The notes under the pieces: generated by a model
The model's database searches: none
Told to the model about the DNA's origin: nothing
The model's input: the letters and a program-made list of their open reading frames with translations, nothing else
NCBI GenBank assembly: GCA_036159995.1
Contig: JAYYEI010000044.1
Coordinates: 1-16,095 of the forward strand
Length of the DNA: 16,095 bases
Direction of reading: 5' to 3'
Origin: UBA8752 sp036159995
Lineage (GTDB): Bacteria > Bacteroidota > Bacteroidia > Flavobacteriales_D > Sanyastnellaceae
Shown: piece by piece, positions 1 to 7,222 of the stretch
How the letters are laid out: every line of letters starts with the position of its first letter
How positions within the stretch are numbered: position 1 is the first letter of the stretch
Made by a program: the position numbers and the translations under genes

Positions 1-1141
1 GAGCATCCACAATCATAGATGGCTCCGGGCCCATTGCAGATGCCACAGTCATCGTAGGCGCCAACGCAGTCGTCCACGTCGTCGCAGATTCCGTCACCAT
101 CGGTGTCGGCTGCACAGTCCCCGCCGCACACGCCGAGAGCATCGAGCTGGTTGCCGTTGCAGTCGCAGTCTCCGACTGGGATGTTGGTGCAACCACAATC
201 GTAGATCGCGCCGGGCCCATTGCAGATGCCACAGTCATCGTAGGCGCCAACGCAGTCGTCCACGTCGTCGCAGATTCCGTCTCCGTCCAAGTCGGCGGCA
301 CAGTCTCCTCCGCACATGCCGAGAGCATCGAGTTGGTTGCCGTTGCAGTCGCAGTCTCCAGCGGGGATGTTGGTGCAACCACATTCGTAGATGGCGCCGG
401 GCCCGTTGCAGATGCCGCAGTCATCGTAGGCACCGACGCAGTCGTCGGCGTCGTCGCAGACGCCGTCACCGTCGAGGTCGGCTGCACAGTCACCACCGCA
501 GACGCCGAGGGCATCGAGCTGATTTCCGTCGCAGTCGCAGTCTCCAGCGGGGATGTTCTCGCAGCCGCAGTCGTAAATGGGGCCGGGTCCGTTGCAGATG
601 CCGCAGTCGTCGAAGGATCCGACGCAGTCATCCACGTCGTCGCAGACGCCGTCACCGTCGAGGTCGGCCGCGCAGTCGCCACCGCAAACGCCGAGGGCAT
701 CGAGTTGGTTTCCGTTGCAGTCGCAGTCACCAGGGGGGATGCCGGCTCCGCCACAGATACCGCACTCGTCGAGTTCTAGGCAGGAACCGTCTTCATCGGT
801 GGCGTCGGGGTTGAAGTTGCAGGCAGCATCATCTGTACAGCCGGGGATTTCATCCGTGTCGCAGACGCCGTCGCCATCGAGATCAGCGGCACAGTCTCCT
901 CCGCATTCGCTGAGGGCGTCGAGCTCATTTCCGTCGCAGTCACAGTCGCCAGCGGGAATTCCGGTGCATCCGCAATCGTCGATGGCGCCGGGTCCGTTGC
1001 AGATTCCGCAGTCATCGTAGGCGCCGACGCAGTCATCCACGTCATCGCAGACACCGTCGTCATCGAGGTCAGCGACACAGTCTCCTCCGCATTCGCCGAG
1101 GGCGTCGAGTTGATTGCCGTCACAATCGCAGGCGTCCTCTC
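1..1141 (-). repeat. Six tandem 186-bp (62-aa) coding repeats
   Basis: An ATGTT anchor recurs at 181, 367 and 553, with a related site at 739, giving an exact 186-bp period. Each unit reads GDCDCxGNQLDALGxCGGDC, then AADLDGDGxCDDxDDC, then VGAYDDCGICNGPG, then AIYDCGCTNIPA. A full unit has 10 Cys. The fourth to sixth units, counted from the N-terminus, are nearly identical. The first two are more divergent, and the second is broken by a 63-bp CTD-type unit at 780-842. The sixth is cut by the window edge. Confidence 0.92.
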
Positions 1142-1979
1142 CGGGGCCACCGCCACCGCACTCTCCGCATTCGTCCAGCGTCAGACAACTGCCGTCGTCT
1201 TCCGTGGCCTCGGCATCGAAATTGCACGCGGTGACATCGGTACAACCGAATTCTGGAATGGTGAGATTGAGGTTGACGGCGTCCTCGTTGTTGCCGCCAA
1301 GGAAGACCTGGACATGGAGGTTCCCGCTCAGTTCTCCATCCGTGGTGAGCTGGGCAATTTGAACGCGCTGTTCTGGACCGGCGATGCCATTGGAATAATT
1401 GCTCAGAACGAACCACATGCCTCCGACCAGGTCATCGAGTTGAAAGCTGGATCCATACCCATCATTCTCTGGCTCGAACACCGGAAGCCAAGGATTGGAA
1501 GAGGATTCTGCCGTCTGGACTGCCCCTTCGTTGTTTTCCGAGGAAGGGGGAGCATCAATGCCGATGGTGACGTAGCTGTCGAATTCGTTGGAAGGGTAGA
1601 AGTCCCACACATCCGACAGGATGCCCGCCGGGGTATAGGAGCCCAGGGGAGAGGATTGGAAGAAGCTGCCTGTGGTCTGCAAGGAAGAGGGAGAGGCACT
1701 GTTTCCGTAGACGGCGGAGACCTGATCCGTAGGGTCGGAGGTGGTCACGAACAGTCGGTACGTGCTGAACCCAGTCAAATCGGCATCGGCGAGGACGCCG
1801 ATGTTGCTGGCCATCGTATCCACTTCGATTTGGAAATCAGTGGGGTCGAAGGCGGGGCTTGCGATGCCGTTGAGGATGGGCAGGAATGGCTCTTCCATGG
1901 CCGTTTGCCCTACGGCGACATCCATGGTGAACATGGACAGCAGTAAGGCCCAAAAAGGCCCGTGGATTCGGCTTGGCAT
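1..1979 (-). CDS. Secreted Asp/Cys-rich repeat protein, 3' end beyond the window
   Basis: The frame is open from the ATG at 1979 to the left edge (659 codons, no stop), so the gene is cut at its 3' end. Residues 1 to about 24 look like a signal peptide: a basic start, then a hydrophobic stretch (FWALLLSMF), then a likely cut near AVG-QTA. Residues about 25-244 form a domain I cannot name. It contains YRLFVTTSD, VSAVYGN, a TTGSFFQ segment and SYVTIGIDAP, a pattern I associate with uncharacterised secreted proteins. From residue 245 the protein is repetitive: a CTDVTACNF...DDGSC unit, then six 62-residue units rich in Asp, Gly and Cys. The second unit is interrupted by another CTDDAACNF...EDGSC unit. 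The DLDGDGVCDD cores resemble calcium-binding thrombospondin type 3 repeats. An extracellular structural or adhesive role is inferred. It is divergent to the glycosyltransferase, with 97 bases between the start codons. Confidence 0.85.
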   Translation of the reverse strand, partial: MPSRIHGPFWALLLSMFTMDVAVGQTAMEEPFLPILNGIASPAFDPTDFQIEVDTMASNIGVLADADLTGFSTYRLFVTTSDPTDQVSAVYGNSASPSSLQTTGSFFQSSPLGSYTPAGILSDVWDFYPSNEFDSYVTIGIDAPPSSENNEGAVQTAESSSNPWLPVFEPENDGYGSSFQLDDLVGGMWFVLSNYSNGIAGPEQRVQIAQLTTDGELSGNLHVQVFLGGNNEDAVNLNLTIPEFGCTDVTACNFDAEATEDDGSCLTLDECGECGGGGPGEDACDCDGNQLDALGECGGDCVADLDDDGVCDDVDDCVGAYDDCGICNGPGAIDDCGCTGIPAGDCDCDGNELDALSECGGDCAADLDGDGVCDTDEIPGCTDDAACNFNPDATDEDGSCLELDECGICGGAGIPPGDCDCNGNQLDALGVCGGDCAADLDGDGVCDDVDDCVGSFDDCGICNGPGPIYDCGCENIPAGDCDCDGNQLDALGVCGGDCAADLDGDGVCDDADDCVGAYDDCGICNGPGAIYECGCTNIPAGDCDCNGNQLDALGMCGGDCAADLDGDGICDDVDDCVGAYDDCGICNGPGAIYDCGCTNIPVGDCDCNGNQLDALGVCGGDCAADTDGDGICDDVDDCVGAYDDCGICNGPGAIYDCGC
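1185..1247 (-). repeat. Single 21-aa CTD..DDGSC unit
   Basis: This encodes GCTDVTACNF followed by DAEATEDDGSC, the first of two such units in the protein; the second lies at 780-842. It is the same motif family as the 27-residue repeats in the two large proteins at the right side of the window, which links all three secreted proteins. Confidence 0.8.
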
Positions 1980-2076
1980 GAGATTTGATTCGGCCTCTTG
2001 AAGGTCATAAAATCCAATGGGAATGCCACTGACAATGACGAAGTGGATTATCCGGCGGGGCGGACCATCTTGCAAC
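1980..2076. other. Divergent intergenic region
   Basis: These 97 bases separate the start codons of the secreted repeat protein (minus) and the glycosyltransferase (plus), so promoters for both should lie here. I find no clear TAnnTTTG element on either strand and no strong Shine-Dalgarno sequence before either start. Confidence 0.5.
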
Positions 2077-3240
2077 ATGCGCATCCTGCATTTGGCGAGC
2101 TGGTATCCGAATCGGGCCCACAATCAGCTCGGCAATTTCGTTCGTCGGCACATTGATTCTGTGTCCAAAGTTTTGGAAAACAGGGTTTTGCATGTGTGGC
2201 CGGCCTCAAGTGCGGTGCGTGGGGCAGCCCCTCTCCCCGAGGGACAGGGTGCAGGGGCCAATCGACTTGAATTCATCCGGTATTGTGCCGATTTACCACC
2301 CAGAAGGATGAGAATTGGTCGCGTATATATGGAGTTACATCGAGAGATGAGGTCGGCGGGGTATCGCCCGGACCTCGTTCACCTGCACAATGCGGCGGAG
2401 GCAGCCGTCCCGGCGTGTCGGATGGCGGAGGCGTGGGGTGTTCCCCTCGTGGTGTCCGAGAATTGGACCGCCTACCATGCCGAACATGGACGGTCCTTCC
2501 GCCCCATGGAGGAGCGGGCCGTAAAGCGCGCCTTGCAGGCGGCTGCGGTGCATTTGCCTGTCTCGGAACACCTCGGCCGGGCGATGTCCCGCTATGCTCC
2601 GGACGTGCGTCAGGTGGTCATTCCCAACGTGGTGGATGCGGCCTTCATGTCGCCGGCCACACTGCGTTCAGAGGAGGGGCCGCTTCGGTTGTTGCACGTC
2701 AGTTCCCTCATCGACGATCACAAGGACATCACGGGCATGTTGCATGCCCTGTCCGCTGCGGTGGAGCAAGGTGCTGACCTGACGATGGACTGCTGGGGTG
2801 GTGCCGGGGCGGGCGGTTCTGAGGTGCCCCGCTACGAGGCCTTGGTGGATGAACTCGGGCTGACTGGACGGGTGAAGTTTCACGGTCCGGCCGAGCAAGG
2901 TCAGGTGGTCGCGGTCATGCAAGAGGCGGATGCATTCGTGCTGTTCAGCCGGTATGAGAACCTGCCGTGCGTCTTGTTGGAAGCGTGGATGACGGGGTTG
3001 CCGACTCTCGCCACGGATGTTGGGGGAGTGGGGGAGCACCTTGGCCGCTATGAGGCGCTCGGCACCCTCATTCAATCAGGAGACCGCGAGGGCATGACGC
3101 AGGCCATCGTAGCGGCTGCGAAGGCCAAGGCCAGCGGCCAGAGGCCGGACCACGAGGCGATCCATGGGTACGCTTCAGCGCGATTTACACCGGAAGCCGT
3201 GGGGGGTGCCATTGAGGCGGTTTATCGTTCGCTCGTCTGA
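2077..3240 (+). CDS. GT4-family glycosyltransferase
   Basis: This is a 387-residue GT-B fold glycosyltransferase, which would transfer a sugar from a nucleotide-sugar donor onto a lipid-linked or polysaccharide acceptor at the cytoplasmic face of the membrane. The N-terminal half starts MRILHLASWYPNR and contains DLVHLHNA and PLVVSENWTAYH. The C-terminal half begins near residue 203 (LRLLHVSSL) after the IPNVVD linker at 182-187. It carries the family's EX7E motif at E294 and E302 (YENLPCVLLEA), followed by GLPTLATDVGGVGEHL. I chose the ATG at 2077 because the protein aligns with the family from there; an in-frame ATG at 2017 would add 20 residues that look unrelated. Residues about 49-62 are encoded by a GC-rich inverted repeat and may be an insertion. 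Donor and acceptor cannot be predicted. The 3' end overlaps the convergent peptidase gene by 19 bases. Confidence 0.93.
   Translation: MRILHLASWYPNRAHNQLGNFVRRHIDSVSKVLENRVLHVWPASSAVRGAAPLPEGQGAGANRLEFIRYCADLPPRRMRIGRVYMELHREMRSAGYRPDLVHLHNAAEAAVPACRMAEAWGVPLVVSENWTAYHAEHGRSFRPMEERAVKRALQAAAVHLPVSEHLGRAMSRYAPDVRQVVIPNVVDAAFMSPATLRSEEGPLRLLHVSSLIDDHKDITGMLHALSAAVEQGADLTMDCWGGAGAGGSEVPRYEALVDELGLTGRVKFHGPAEQGQVVAVMQEADAFVLFSRYENLPCVLLEAWMTGLPTLATDVGGVGEHLGRYEALGTLIQSGDREGMTQAIVAAAKAKASGQRPDHEAIHGYASARFTPEAVGGAIEAVYRSLV
2229..2249 (+). repeat. REP-like inverted repeat inside the glycosyltransferase gene
   Basis: CCCTCTCCC and GGGACAGGG form a 9-bp stem with one mismatch around a CGA loop, followed by GTGCAGGGG. 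It is in frame and encodes roughly A-P-L-P-E-G-Q-G in the N-terminal domain. Such CCCTCTCCC...GGGAGAGGG palindromes are familiar as dispersed extragenic repeats in many bacteria. That this copy is one is inference from a single occurrence. Confidence 0.4.
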
Positions 3241-4040
3241 GGCAGGGCGAGGCCGTTGACGAAGTCACGGAGGACCGCCAGGCTGTCGGCCGTTTCGGCG
3301 CCGCTGAACGGGGCGCCAGTGAGATCCCCTTCGGAGACCAGCCGATTGTAGGCGGTTAGCATGGGGCCGGCGATGGGCAGGAAGGACCAATGCCAGCGCT
3401 CGAGCTCATAACCCGTGCGGCCGGTGGACTTGTCGTCGTAGACCTGGTGGAAGCCGTATTCGCCGGCGTGGGCCGTCAGCCACGCGTAGACCTCGGCGCC
3501 CTCGCCGCTCTCGAACCAGTCGTTTTCGAAGGAGTTGAAGTCGATGTCTGTGCCCCAGTGGTGGCGGGAGGCGCCGGGCATCGCGCTGTAGGTGAGGATG
3601 TCGCGGGCCTTGTCGACGGCTTGCCAACCCATGTATTGCGGGCGCTCCCATTTGCGCTCCCAGATGCCCTTCTGGTAATCGAAGTTCCGAGTGGCGCTGC
3701 GGATCACCAGCGTCACGCCATCGGCAGCTGCGGCAGCGCGCATCTGGCCGCAGGCGTCGAGCACTTCGGTGCGGAGGTAGATGCCGTCCTTGTCGGTCCA
3801 CGCGTCGGGAATCCGCGAGAAGCCGGGATGCGCAGCCGGGTCGAACCGGCCGAGCAGTTCCTCGCGGGTGTAGGCCGGTAGATTCTGGGCCGAGACCACG
3901 GCAGCGTCCGCCTCCACTTCAGGGGCGTCCAACGGTTCAGCGACGACTTGGGCGGCAGGTTCCGCGCAGGACGCGAGTCCCATGGCCAACGCTGCGAAGG
4001 CGGTGGCGAAAAGGAGGGAGGCCGGCCGGGGGCCGATCAA
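3222..4040 (-). CDS. M15/VanY-type D,D-carboxypeptidase lipoprotein
   Basis: This 272-residue zinc peptidase likely trims D-Ala-D-Ala ends of peptidoglycan in the periplasm. Residues 1-25 are a lipoprotein signal with lipobox LASC (C25), followed by an Ala/Pro/Glu-rich linker to about residue 60. The catalytic domain shows IRSATRNF (113-120). It then has the SxHxxGxxxD zinc motif, here SRHHWGTDID (158-167; ligands H160 and D167), and the ExxHW motif ERWHW (214-218; E214 and H217). YAWLTAHAGEYGF and TGYELE also match VanY/M15B enzymes. I chose the TTG start at 4040 because it supplies the whole signal peptide; the next in-frame Met is residue 20, inside the hydrophobic core. TTGA overlaps the trxB stop codon, which suggests translational coupling. 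It is the last gene of the seven-gene run, and I see no terminator after it. Confidence 0.9.
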   Translation of the reverse strand: MIGPRPASLLFATAFAALAMGLASCAEPAAQVVAEPLDAPEVEADAAVVSAQNLPAYTREELLGRFDPAAHPGFSRIPDAWTDKDGIYLRTEVLDACGQMRAAAAADGVTLVIRSATRNFDYQKGIWERKWERPQYMGWQAVDKARDILTYSAMPGASRHHWGTDIDFNSFENDWFESGEGAEVYAWLTAHAGEYGFHQVYDDKSTGRTGYELERWHWSFLPIAGPMLTAYNRLVSEGDLTGAPFSGAETADSLAVLRDFVNGLALPQTSER

Positions 4041-4990
4041 TGGATGCCCTTTTCGGCGAGATAGCGCTCGGCGTCGAGGGCGGCCATGCAGCCCGTGCCG
4101 GCGGCCGTGATGGCCTGGCGGTACGTCTTGTCGCAGGCGTCGCCACTCCAGAAGACGCCCTCCACATTGGTGTAGGACGAGCCGGGGCGCGCGGCGATGA
4201 TGTAGCCTTCGTCGTCGAGGTCGACCTGGCCGGCGAAGATGTCGGTGTTGGGCTTGTGGCCAATGGCCAGGAAGAAGCCGGTGACGGGCAGGACGGTCTC
4301 CTCGCCGGTCTGATTGTTGCGGACCTTGGCGCCTTCCACTTGCTCCGCGCCGAGGATGTCGACGGTCTCGGTGTTCCAGTGGATTTCGATGTTGTCCATG
4401 CCCATGACGCGGTGCTGCATCGCCTTGGAGGCGCGCATCTGGTCGCGGCGAACGAGCATGTGGACCTTGGTGCAGAGCTTGGCGAGGTAGCTCGCCTCCT
4501 CGCAGGCGCTGTCGCCAGCTCCGACCACGGCGACCTCCTGGCCGCGGTAGAAGAAGCCGTCACACACGGCACAGGCGGAGACACCGCCGCCGTTGAGGCG
4601 CAGGCGGGTTTCGCTCTCGAGGCCCAGCCACTTGGCGGAGGCGCCCGTGGAGATGATGACGCTGTCGGCGCTCACCACGTGCTTGCCCTCCTCAATCTCG
4701 ACCAGCTTCTTCTCGCCGGAGAAGTCGACGGCGGTGACCCAGCCGGTGCGGACATCGGTCTCGAAGCGCTTGGCCTGGTTCTCGAGGTCCACCATCATGG
4801 CCGTCCCGTTGATGCCTTGCGGGTATCCGGGGAAATTGTCGACGTCGGTCGTCTCGGTGAGCTGTCCGCCGGGCTGCATGCCCTGATAGAGGACGGGCTT
4901 CATGTCCGCGCGGGCGGCGTAGATGGCGGCGGTGTATCCTGCGGGGCCCGATCCGATGATCAGGCACTTGACGTGTTCCTTGGCTTCCAT
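4037..4990 (-). CDS. trxB: Thioredoxin reductase (NADPH)
   Basis: This 317-residue flavoenzyme reduces thioredoxin with NADPH in the cytoplasm. It shows the FAD-binding GSGPAG (13-18), the redox-active CAVC (140-143), the NADPH-binding GAGDSA (157-162) and VRRDQMRAS around 180-188. The C-terminal FAD motif reads GVFWSGDACDKTYRQ; the family more often has GVFAAGD there, so FWSGD is a mild deviation. Length matches the usual bacterial enzyme of about 310-320 residues. The ATG at 4990 lies 12 bases after the stop of the pseudouridine synthase gene and has no clear Shine-Dalgarno sequence. The 3' end overlaps the start of the M15 lipoprotein gene by 4 bases. Confidence 0.97.
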   Translation of the reverse strand: MEAKEHVKCLIIGSGPAGYTAAIYAARADMKPVLYQGMQPGGQLTETTDVDNFPGYPQGINGTAMMVDLENQAKRFETDVRTGWVTAVDFSGEKKLVEIEEGKHVVSADSVIISTGASAKWLGLESETRLRLNGGGVSACAVCDGFFYRGQEVAVVGAGDSACEEASYLAKLCTKVHMLVRRDQMRASKAMQHRVMGMDNIEIHWNTETVDILGAEQVEGAKVRNNQTGEETVLPVTGFFLAIGHKPNTDIFAGQVDLDDEGYIIAARPGSSYTNVEGVFWSGDACDKTYRQAITAAGTGCMAALDAERYLAEKGIH

Positions 4991-5002
4991 AAGAGGGCGA
5001 AT

Positions 5003-5794
5003 TTACTGACCCGGACGCGGGTCGGCGCCGCCAGTTTTCACCTTTTCATCCAACTCGAGCATCTTGTCCCAGAGGTTGTCCTCCGGCGGCGGGGCGATGA
5101 TGCGGACGACCTCGCGCCGCACGGGGTGCACGAACTCGATGCGCCGGGCGTGGAGGTGGATGGAGGCGTTGTCGTTGGTCCGGCGCGCCCCGTATTTGAT
5201 GTCGCCCTTGATCGGGCAACCGAGGGAGGACAGCGTGACCCGGATCTGGTGGTGGCGGCCGGACTTCGGGTGGACCTCCACGAAGTGGTAATGGTCGCCC
5301 TTGCCCAGCAGGTAGTACTTGAGTTCGGACTCCTTGCGGTCCTTGCCCGGCGAATCGTAGGCGTAGCTCTTATTGCGCTCGCTGTTCTTCCGCAGGTAGT
5401 TGACGACGTGGCCGACGGATTGGGGCGGTTCGCCCTTGACCACCGCCCAATACGTCTTGGCGACCTCACGGTGCTTGAACGCCTTCATCATGCGGCTGAG
5501 GCACTTGGATGTCTTGGCGTAGAGGATGACGCCGCTGACCGGGCGGTCGATGCGGTGGATGGTGCCGAGCCAGGCCTCACCGGGCTTGTCGTATTTGACC
5601 CGCAGGTATTCGCGGATGACGTTGTCGAGGGTGCGGTCGTTGGTGATGTCGCCCTGGACGATGTCGCTGGAGCGCTTGTTGACCGCGATGATGTGGTTGT
5701 CCTCGTACAGGACCTCCAGGTTTTGCGGGGTGCTCATCACGATGGGCACCTTGGGCTTGTGGGCAAACGGGGATCCGTCGCGCTCCTGGCCCAT
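5003..5794 (-). CDS. RluA-family RNA pseudouridine synthase
   Basis: This enzyme converts uridine to pseudouridine in rRNA or tRNA. The catalytic motif is HRIDRPVSG (80-88, catalytic Asp83). The downstream motifs are AKTYWAVV, SGRHHQIRVTLSSLGCPI and GDIKYGA, as in RluA/RluC/RluD/TruC proteins. There is no N-terminal S4 RNA-binding domain, so it is a compact 263-residue member. The C-terminal 15 or so residues are charged and Gly/Pro-rich. The ATG at 5794 overlaps the panB stop (TGATG), which favours it. However, similarity to the family only begins around the second Met (residue 20, position 5737), in MSTPQNLEVLYEDNHI, so a start there is possible. The RNA target cannot be assigned. Confidence 0.93.
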   Translation of the reverse strand: MGQERDGSPFAHKPKVPIVMSTPQNLEVLYEDNHIIAVNKRSSDIVQGDITNDRTLDNVIREYLRVKYDKPGEAWLGTIHRIDRPVSGVILYAKTSKCLSRMMKAFKHREVAKTYWAVVKGEPPQSVGHVVNYLRKNSERNKSYAYDSPGKDRKESELKYYLLGKGDHYHFVEVHPKSGRHHQIRVTLSSLGCPIKGDIKYGARRTNDNASIHLHARRIEFVHPVRREVVRIIAPPPEDNLWDKMLELDEKVKTGGADPRPGQ

Positions 5795-6609
5795 CAGTAC
5801 TGCTCGCTTTCGTTGGGGAAGTCCTTGGACCGCACGTCGGACACATACTGGCCGATGGCGTCGTGCATCTGCTGGCCCATGTCGAGGTAGCGGCGCAGGA
5901 AGCGGGGCGAGAAGTCCTGGGTGATGCCGAGCATGTCGGGCAGGACGAGCACTTGGCCGTCGCAGCCGACGCCGGCGCCGATGCCGATGGTCGGGATGTC
6001 CAGGCTTTCGCTGACTTCGGTCGCCAGCTTGGCAGGCACCTTCTCGAGCACGAGGCTGAAGCAGCCAATCTCTTCGAGCAGCTTGGCATTGGCCTTCAAC
6101 TCCGCGGCCTCGGCTTCTTCCTTGGCCCGGACGGTGTAGGTGCCAAACTTGTAGATGCTCTGCGGCGTCAGGCCCAAGTGGCCCATGACGGGAATGCCGG
6201 CGGTGAGGATGCGCTCGATGCTCTCGCGGACCTCGGCGCCGCCCTCGAGCTTGACGGCGTGGGCGCCGCTCTCCTTCATGATGCGGATGGCGCTTTGCAA
6301 CGCTTCGAGCGAATTGCCCTGGTACGTGCCGAAGGGGAGGTCGACCACGACGAGGGCCTTTTTGGCCGCCCGCACCACACCTTGGGCGTGGTAGATCATC
6401 TGGTCCAGCGTGATCGGCAGGGTGGTCTCGTGGCCGGCCATCACGTTGGAGGCGCTGTCGCCTACGAGGATGACGTCGACCCCAGCACCGTCGACAATGC
6501 GGGCCATGGAGTAATCGTACGCGGTGAGCATGGCGATTTTCTCGCCATTGTGCTTCATTTCCTGGAGCACCTGCGTGGTGATGCGCTTCGCGGAGGCGTG
6601 AACGGACAT
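5794..6609 (-). CDS. panB: 3-methyl-2-oxobutanoate hydroxymethyltransferase
   Basis: This enzyme makes ketopantoate from 2-oxoisovalerate and methylenetetrahydrofolate, the first committed step of pantothenate and coenzyme A synthesis. At 271 residues it has the normal length. Visible family motifs are MLTAYDYSMA, VGDSASNVMAGH (metal-binding Asp51), VVVDLPFGTYQ (Asp90), VKLEGG (Glu122), PVMGHLGLTPQS (140-151), LEKVP with the probable catalytic Glu189, and IPTIGIGAG. By analogy with the E. coli enzyme, Asp51, Asp90 and Glu122 would hold the divalent metal. No other pantothenate gene is nearby. Its stop shares one base with the next gene's ATG. The 49-base gap upstream is the largest in the operon and may hold an internal promoter. 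Confidence 0.97.
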   Translation of the reverse strand: MSVHASAKRITTQVLQEMKHNGEKIAMLTAYDYSMARIVDGAGVDVILVGDSASNVMAGHETTLPITLDQMIYHAQGVVRAAKKALVVVDLPFGTYQGNSLEALQSAIRIMKESGAHAVKLEGGAEVRESIERILTAGIPVMGHLGLTPQSIYKFGTYTVRAKEEAEAAELKANAKLLEEIGCFSLVLEKVPAKLATEVSESLDIPTIGIGAGVGCDGQVLVLPDMLGITQDFSPRFLRRYLDMGQQMHDAIGQYVSDVRSKDFPNESEQY

Positions 6610-6613
6610 GGTT

Positions 6614-6621
6614 GCAAGGTA
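6614..6621 (-). promoter_or_regulatory. Weak candidate -7 element before panB
   Basis: TACCTTGC lies four bases before the panB ATG and resembles the Bacteroidota TAnnTTTG element imperfectly; the tatA copy fits better. No matching -33 TTG was found. If real it would give a nearly leaderless internal transcript. Confidence 0.22.
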
Positions 6622-6658
6622 CGCCGCGCCCCCGGCCTGACCGCCTGCTAAGACGGGC

Positions 6659-7222
6659 TCAGCGGAAGTGACGGAATGTGAGGTTCAATCGCGGTGCATC
6701 GACCCGCGCCCGCCTCGGCAGGGCGTGGTCGAAATCGGATTGGAGGTGCTCCATCGCGAGCAGGTCGCCGTGCCCCAGCGAGACCGTCCAGCCTTCTTTG
6801 GTCTCGCGGTGGCGCACCTTAAAATCGCGAGCCGCTCCAAAGCTGACCGAGGCGATGATAGCGGGGTCGATTTCGGGTTCGTTGTCCCGGTGCCAGCCCA
6901 TGGCATCTTGCCCGTCGCGGTAGAGGTTGCACAACACAGCGTCAAATTCTCGACAACTTAACTCCTTAGAAACAAGCTGGTTGAGACCCTTCAGTTCAAC
7001 CGGGATCTGGGCGGCGGGCCAGTCGATGGAGCTGTACCGGTAGGCCGGTCCGAACCACGCGGTGAGGCGCGGCTCGTCGTAGGTCTTGCCGTAGACGGTG
7101 ATGCGGTTCTGCCGCCACGGGATGCGGTCCACCCAAGCGTCAAGGGACTCCGACGCGAGGAGTCGGGGCCAATGCCGGCATCGTGCGGTGCCGGCCGAGA
7201 GGACGGTCAGAGGCCTGTCCAC
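6659..7222 (-). CDS. AlkB-family Fe(II)/2-oxoglutarate dioxygenase
   Basis: This enzyme likely repairs alkylated bases in DNA or RNA by oxidative demethylation. The Fe(II) ligands are H111 and D113 (MGWHRDNEP) and H166 (DFDHALP). The 2-oxoglutarate-binding arginines are in RLNLTFR (R178, R184). Substrate-side motifs ITVYGKTYDEPRLTAWFG and YRYS (about 41-64) match the compact AlkB homologs near ALKBH2/3. No ATG precedes the conserved region. The frame stays open upstream to 7681, but that part is the shadow of the antiporter gene. The best start is GTG at 7222, giving 187 residues and a 16-base overlap with the antiporter; CTG at 7210 is a less likely alternative. Its exact lesion specificity is not visible. 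Confidence 0.9.
   Translation of the reverse strand: MDRPLTVLSAGTARCRHWPRLLASESLDAWVDRIPWRQNRITVYGKTYDEPRLTAWFGPAYRYSSIDWPAAQIPVELKGLNQLVSKELSCREFDAVLCNLYRDGQDAMGWHRDNEPEIDPAIIASVSFGAARDFKVRHRETKEGWTVSLGHGDLLAMEHLQSDFDHALPRRARVDAPRLNLTFRHFR

Noticed and set aside
1..1141. CRISPR-like periodicity
   Set aside because: The 186-bp and 81-bp periods have no unique spacers alternating with short repeats, keep the reading frame, and encode clear protein repeats.
333..1946. Plus-strand open frames opposite the left secreted protein
   Set aside because: They are repetitive only because the minus-strand repeats are, and the minus-strand frame has a signal peptide and regular Cys/Asp motifs.
4040..5890. 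616-codon open frame on the plus strand
   Set aside because: It lies antisense to trxB, the pseudouridine synthase and part of panB, all firmly identified. Its composition (Val, Asp, Ala, Gly, Leu) is what GC-rich antisense frames produce, and no motif is visible.
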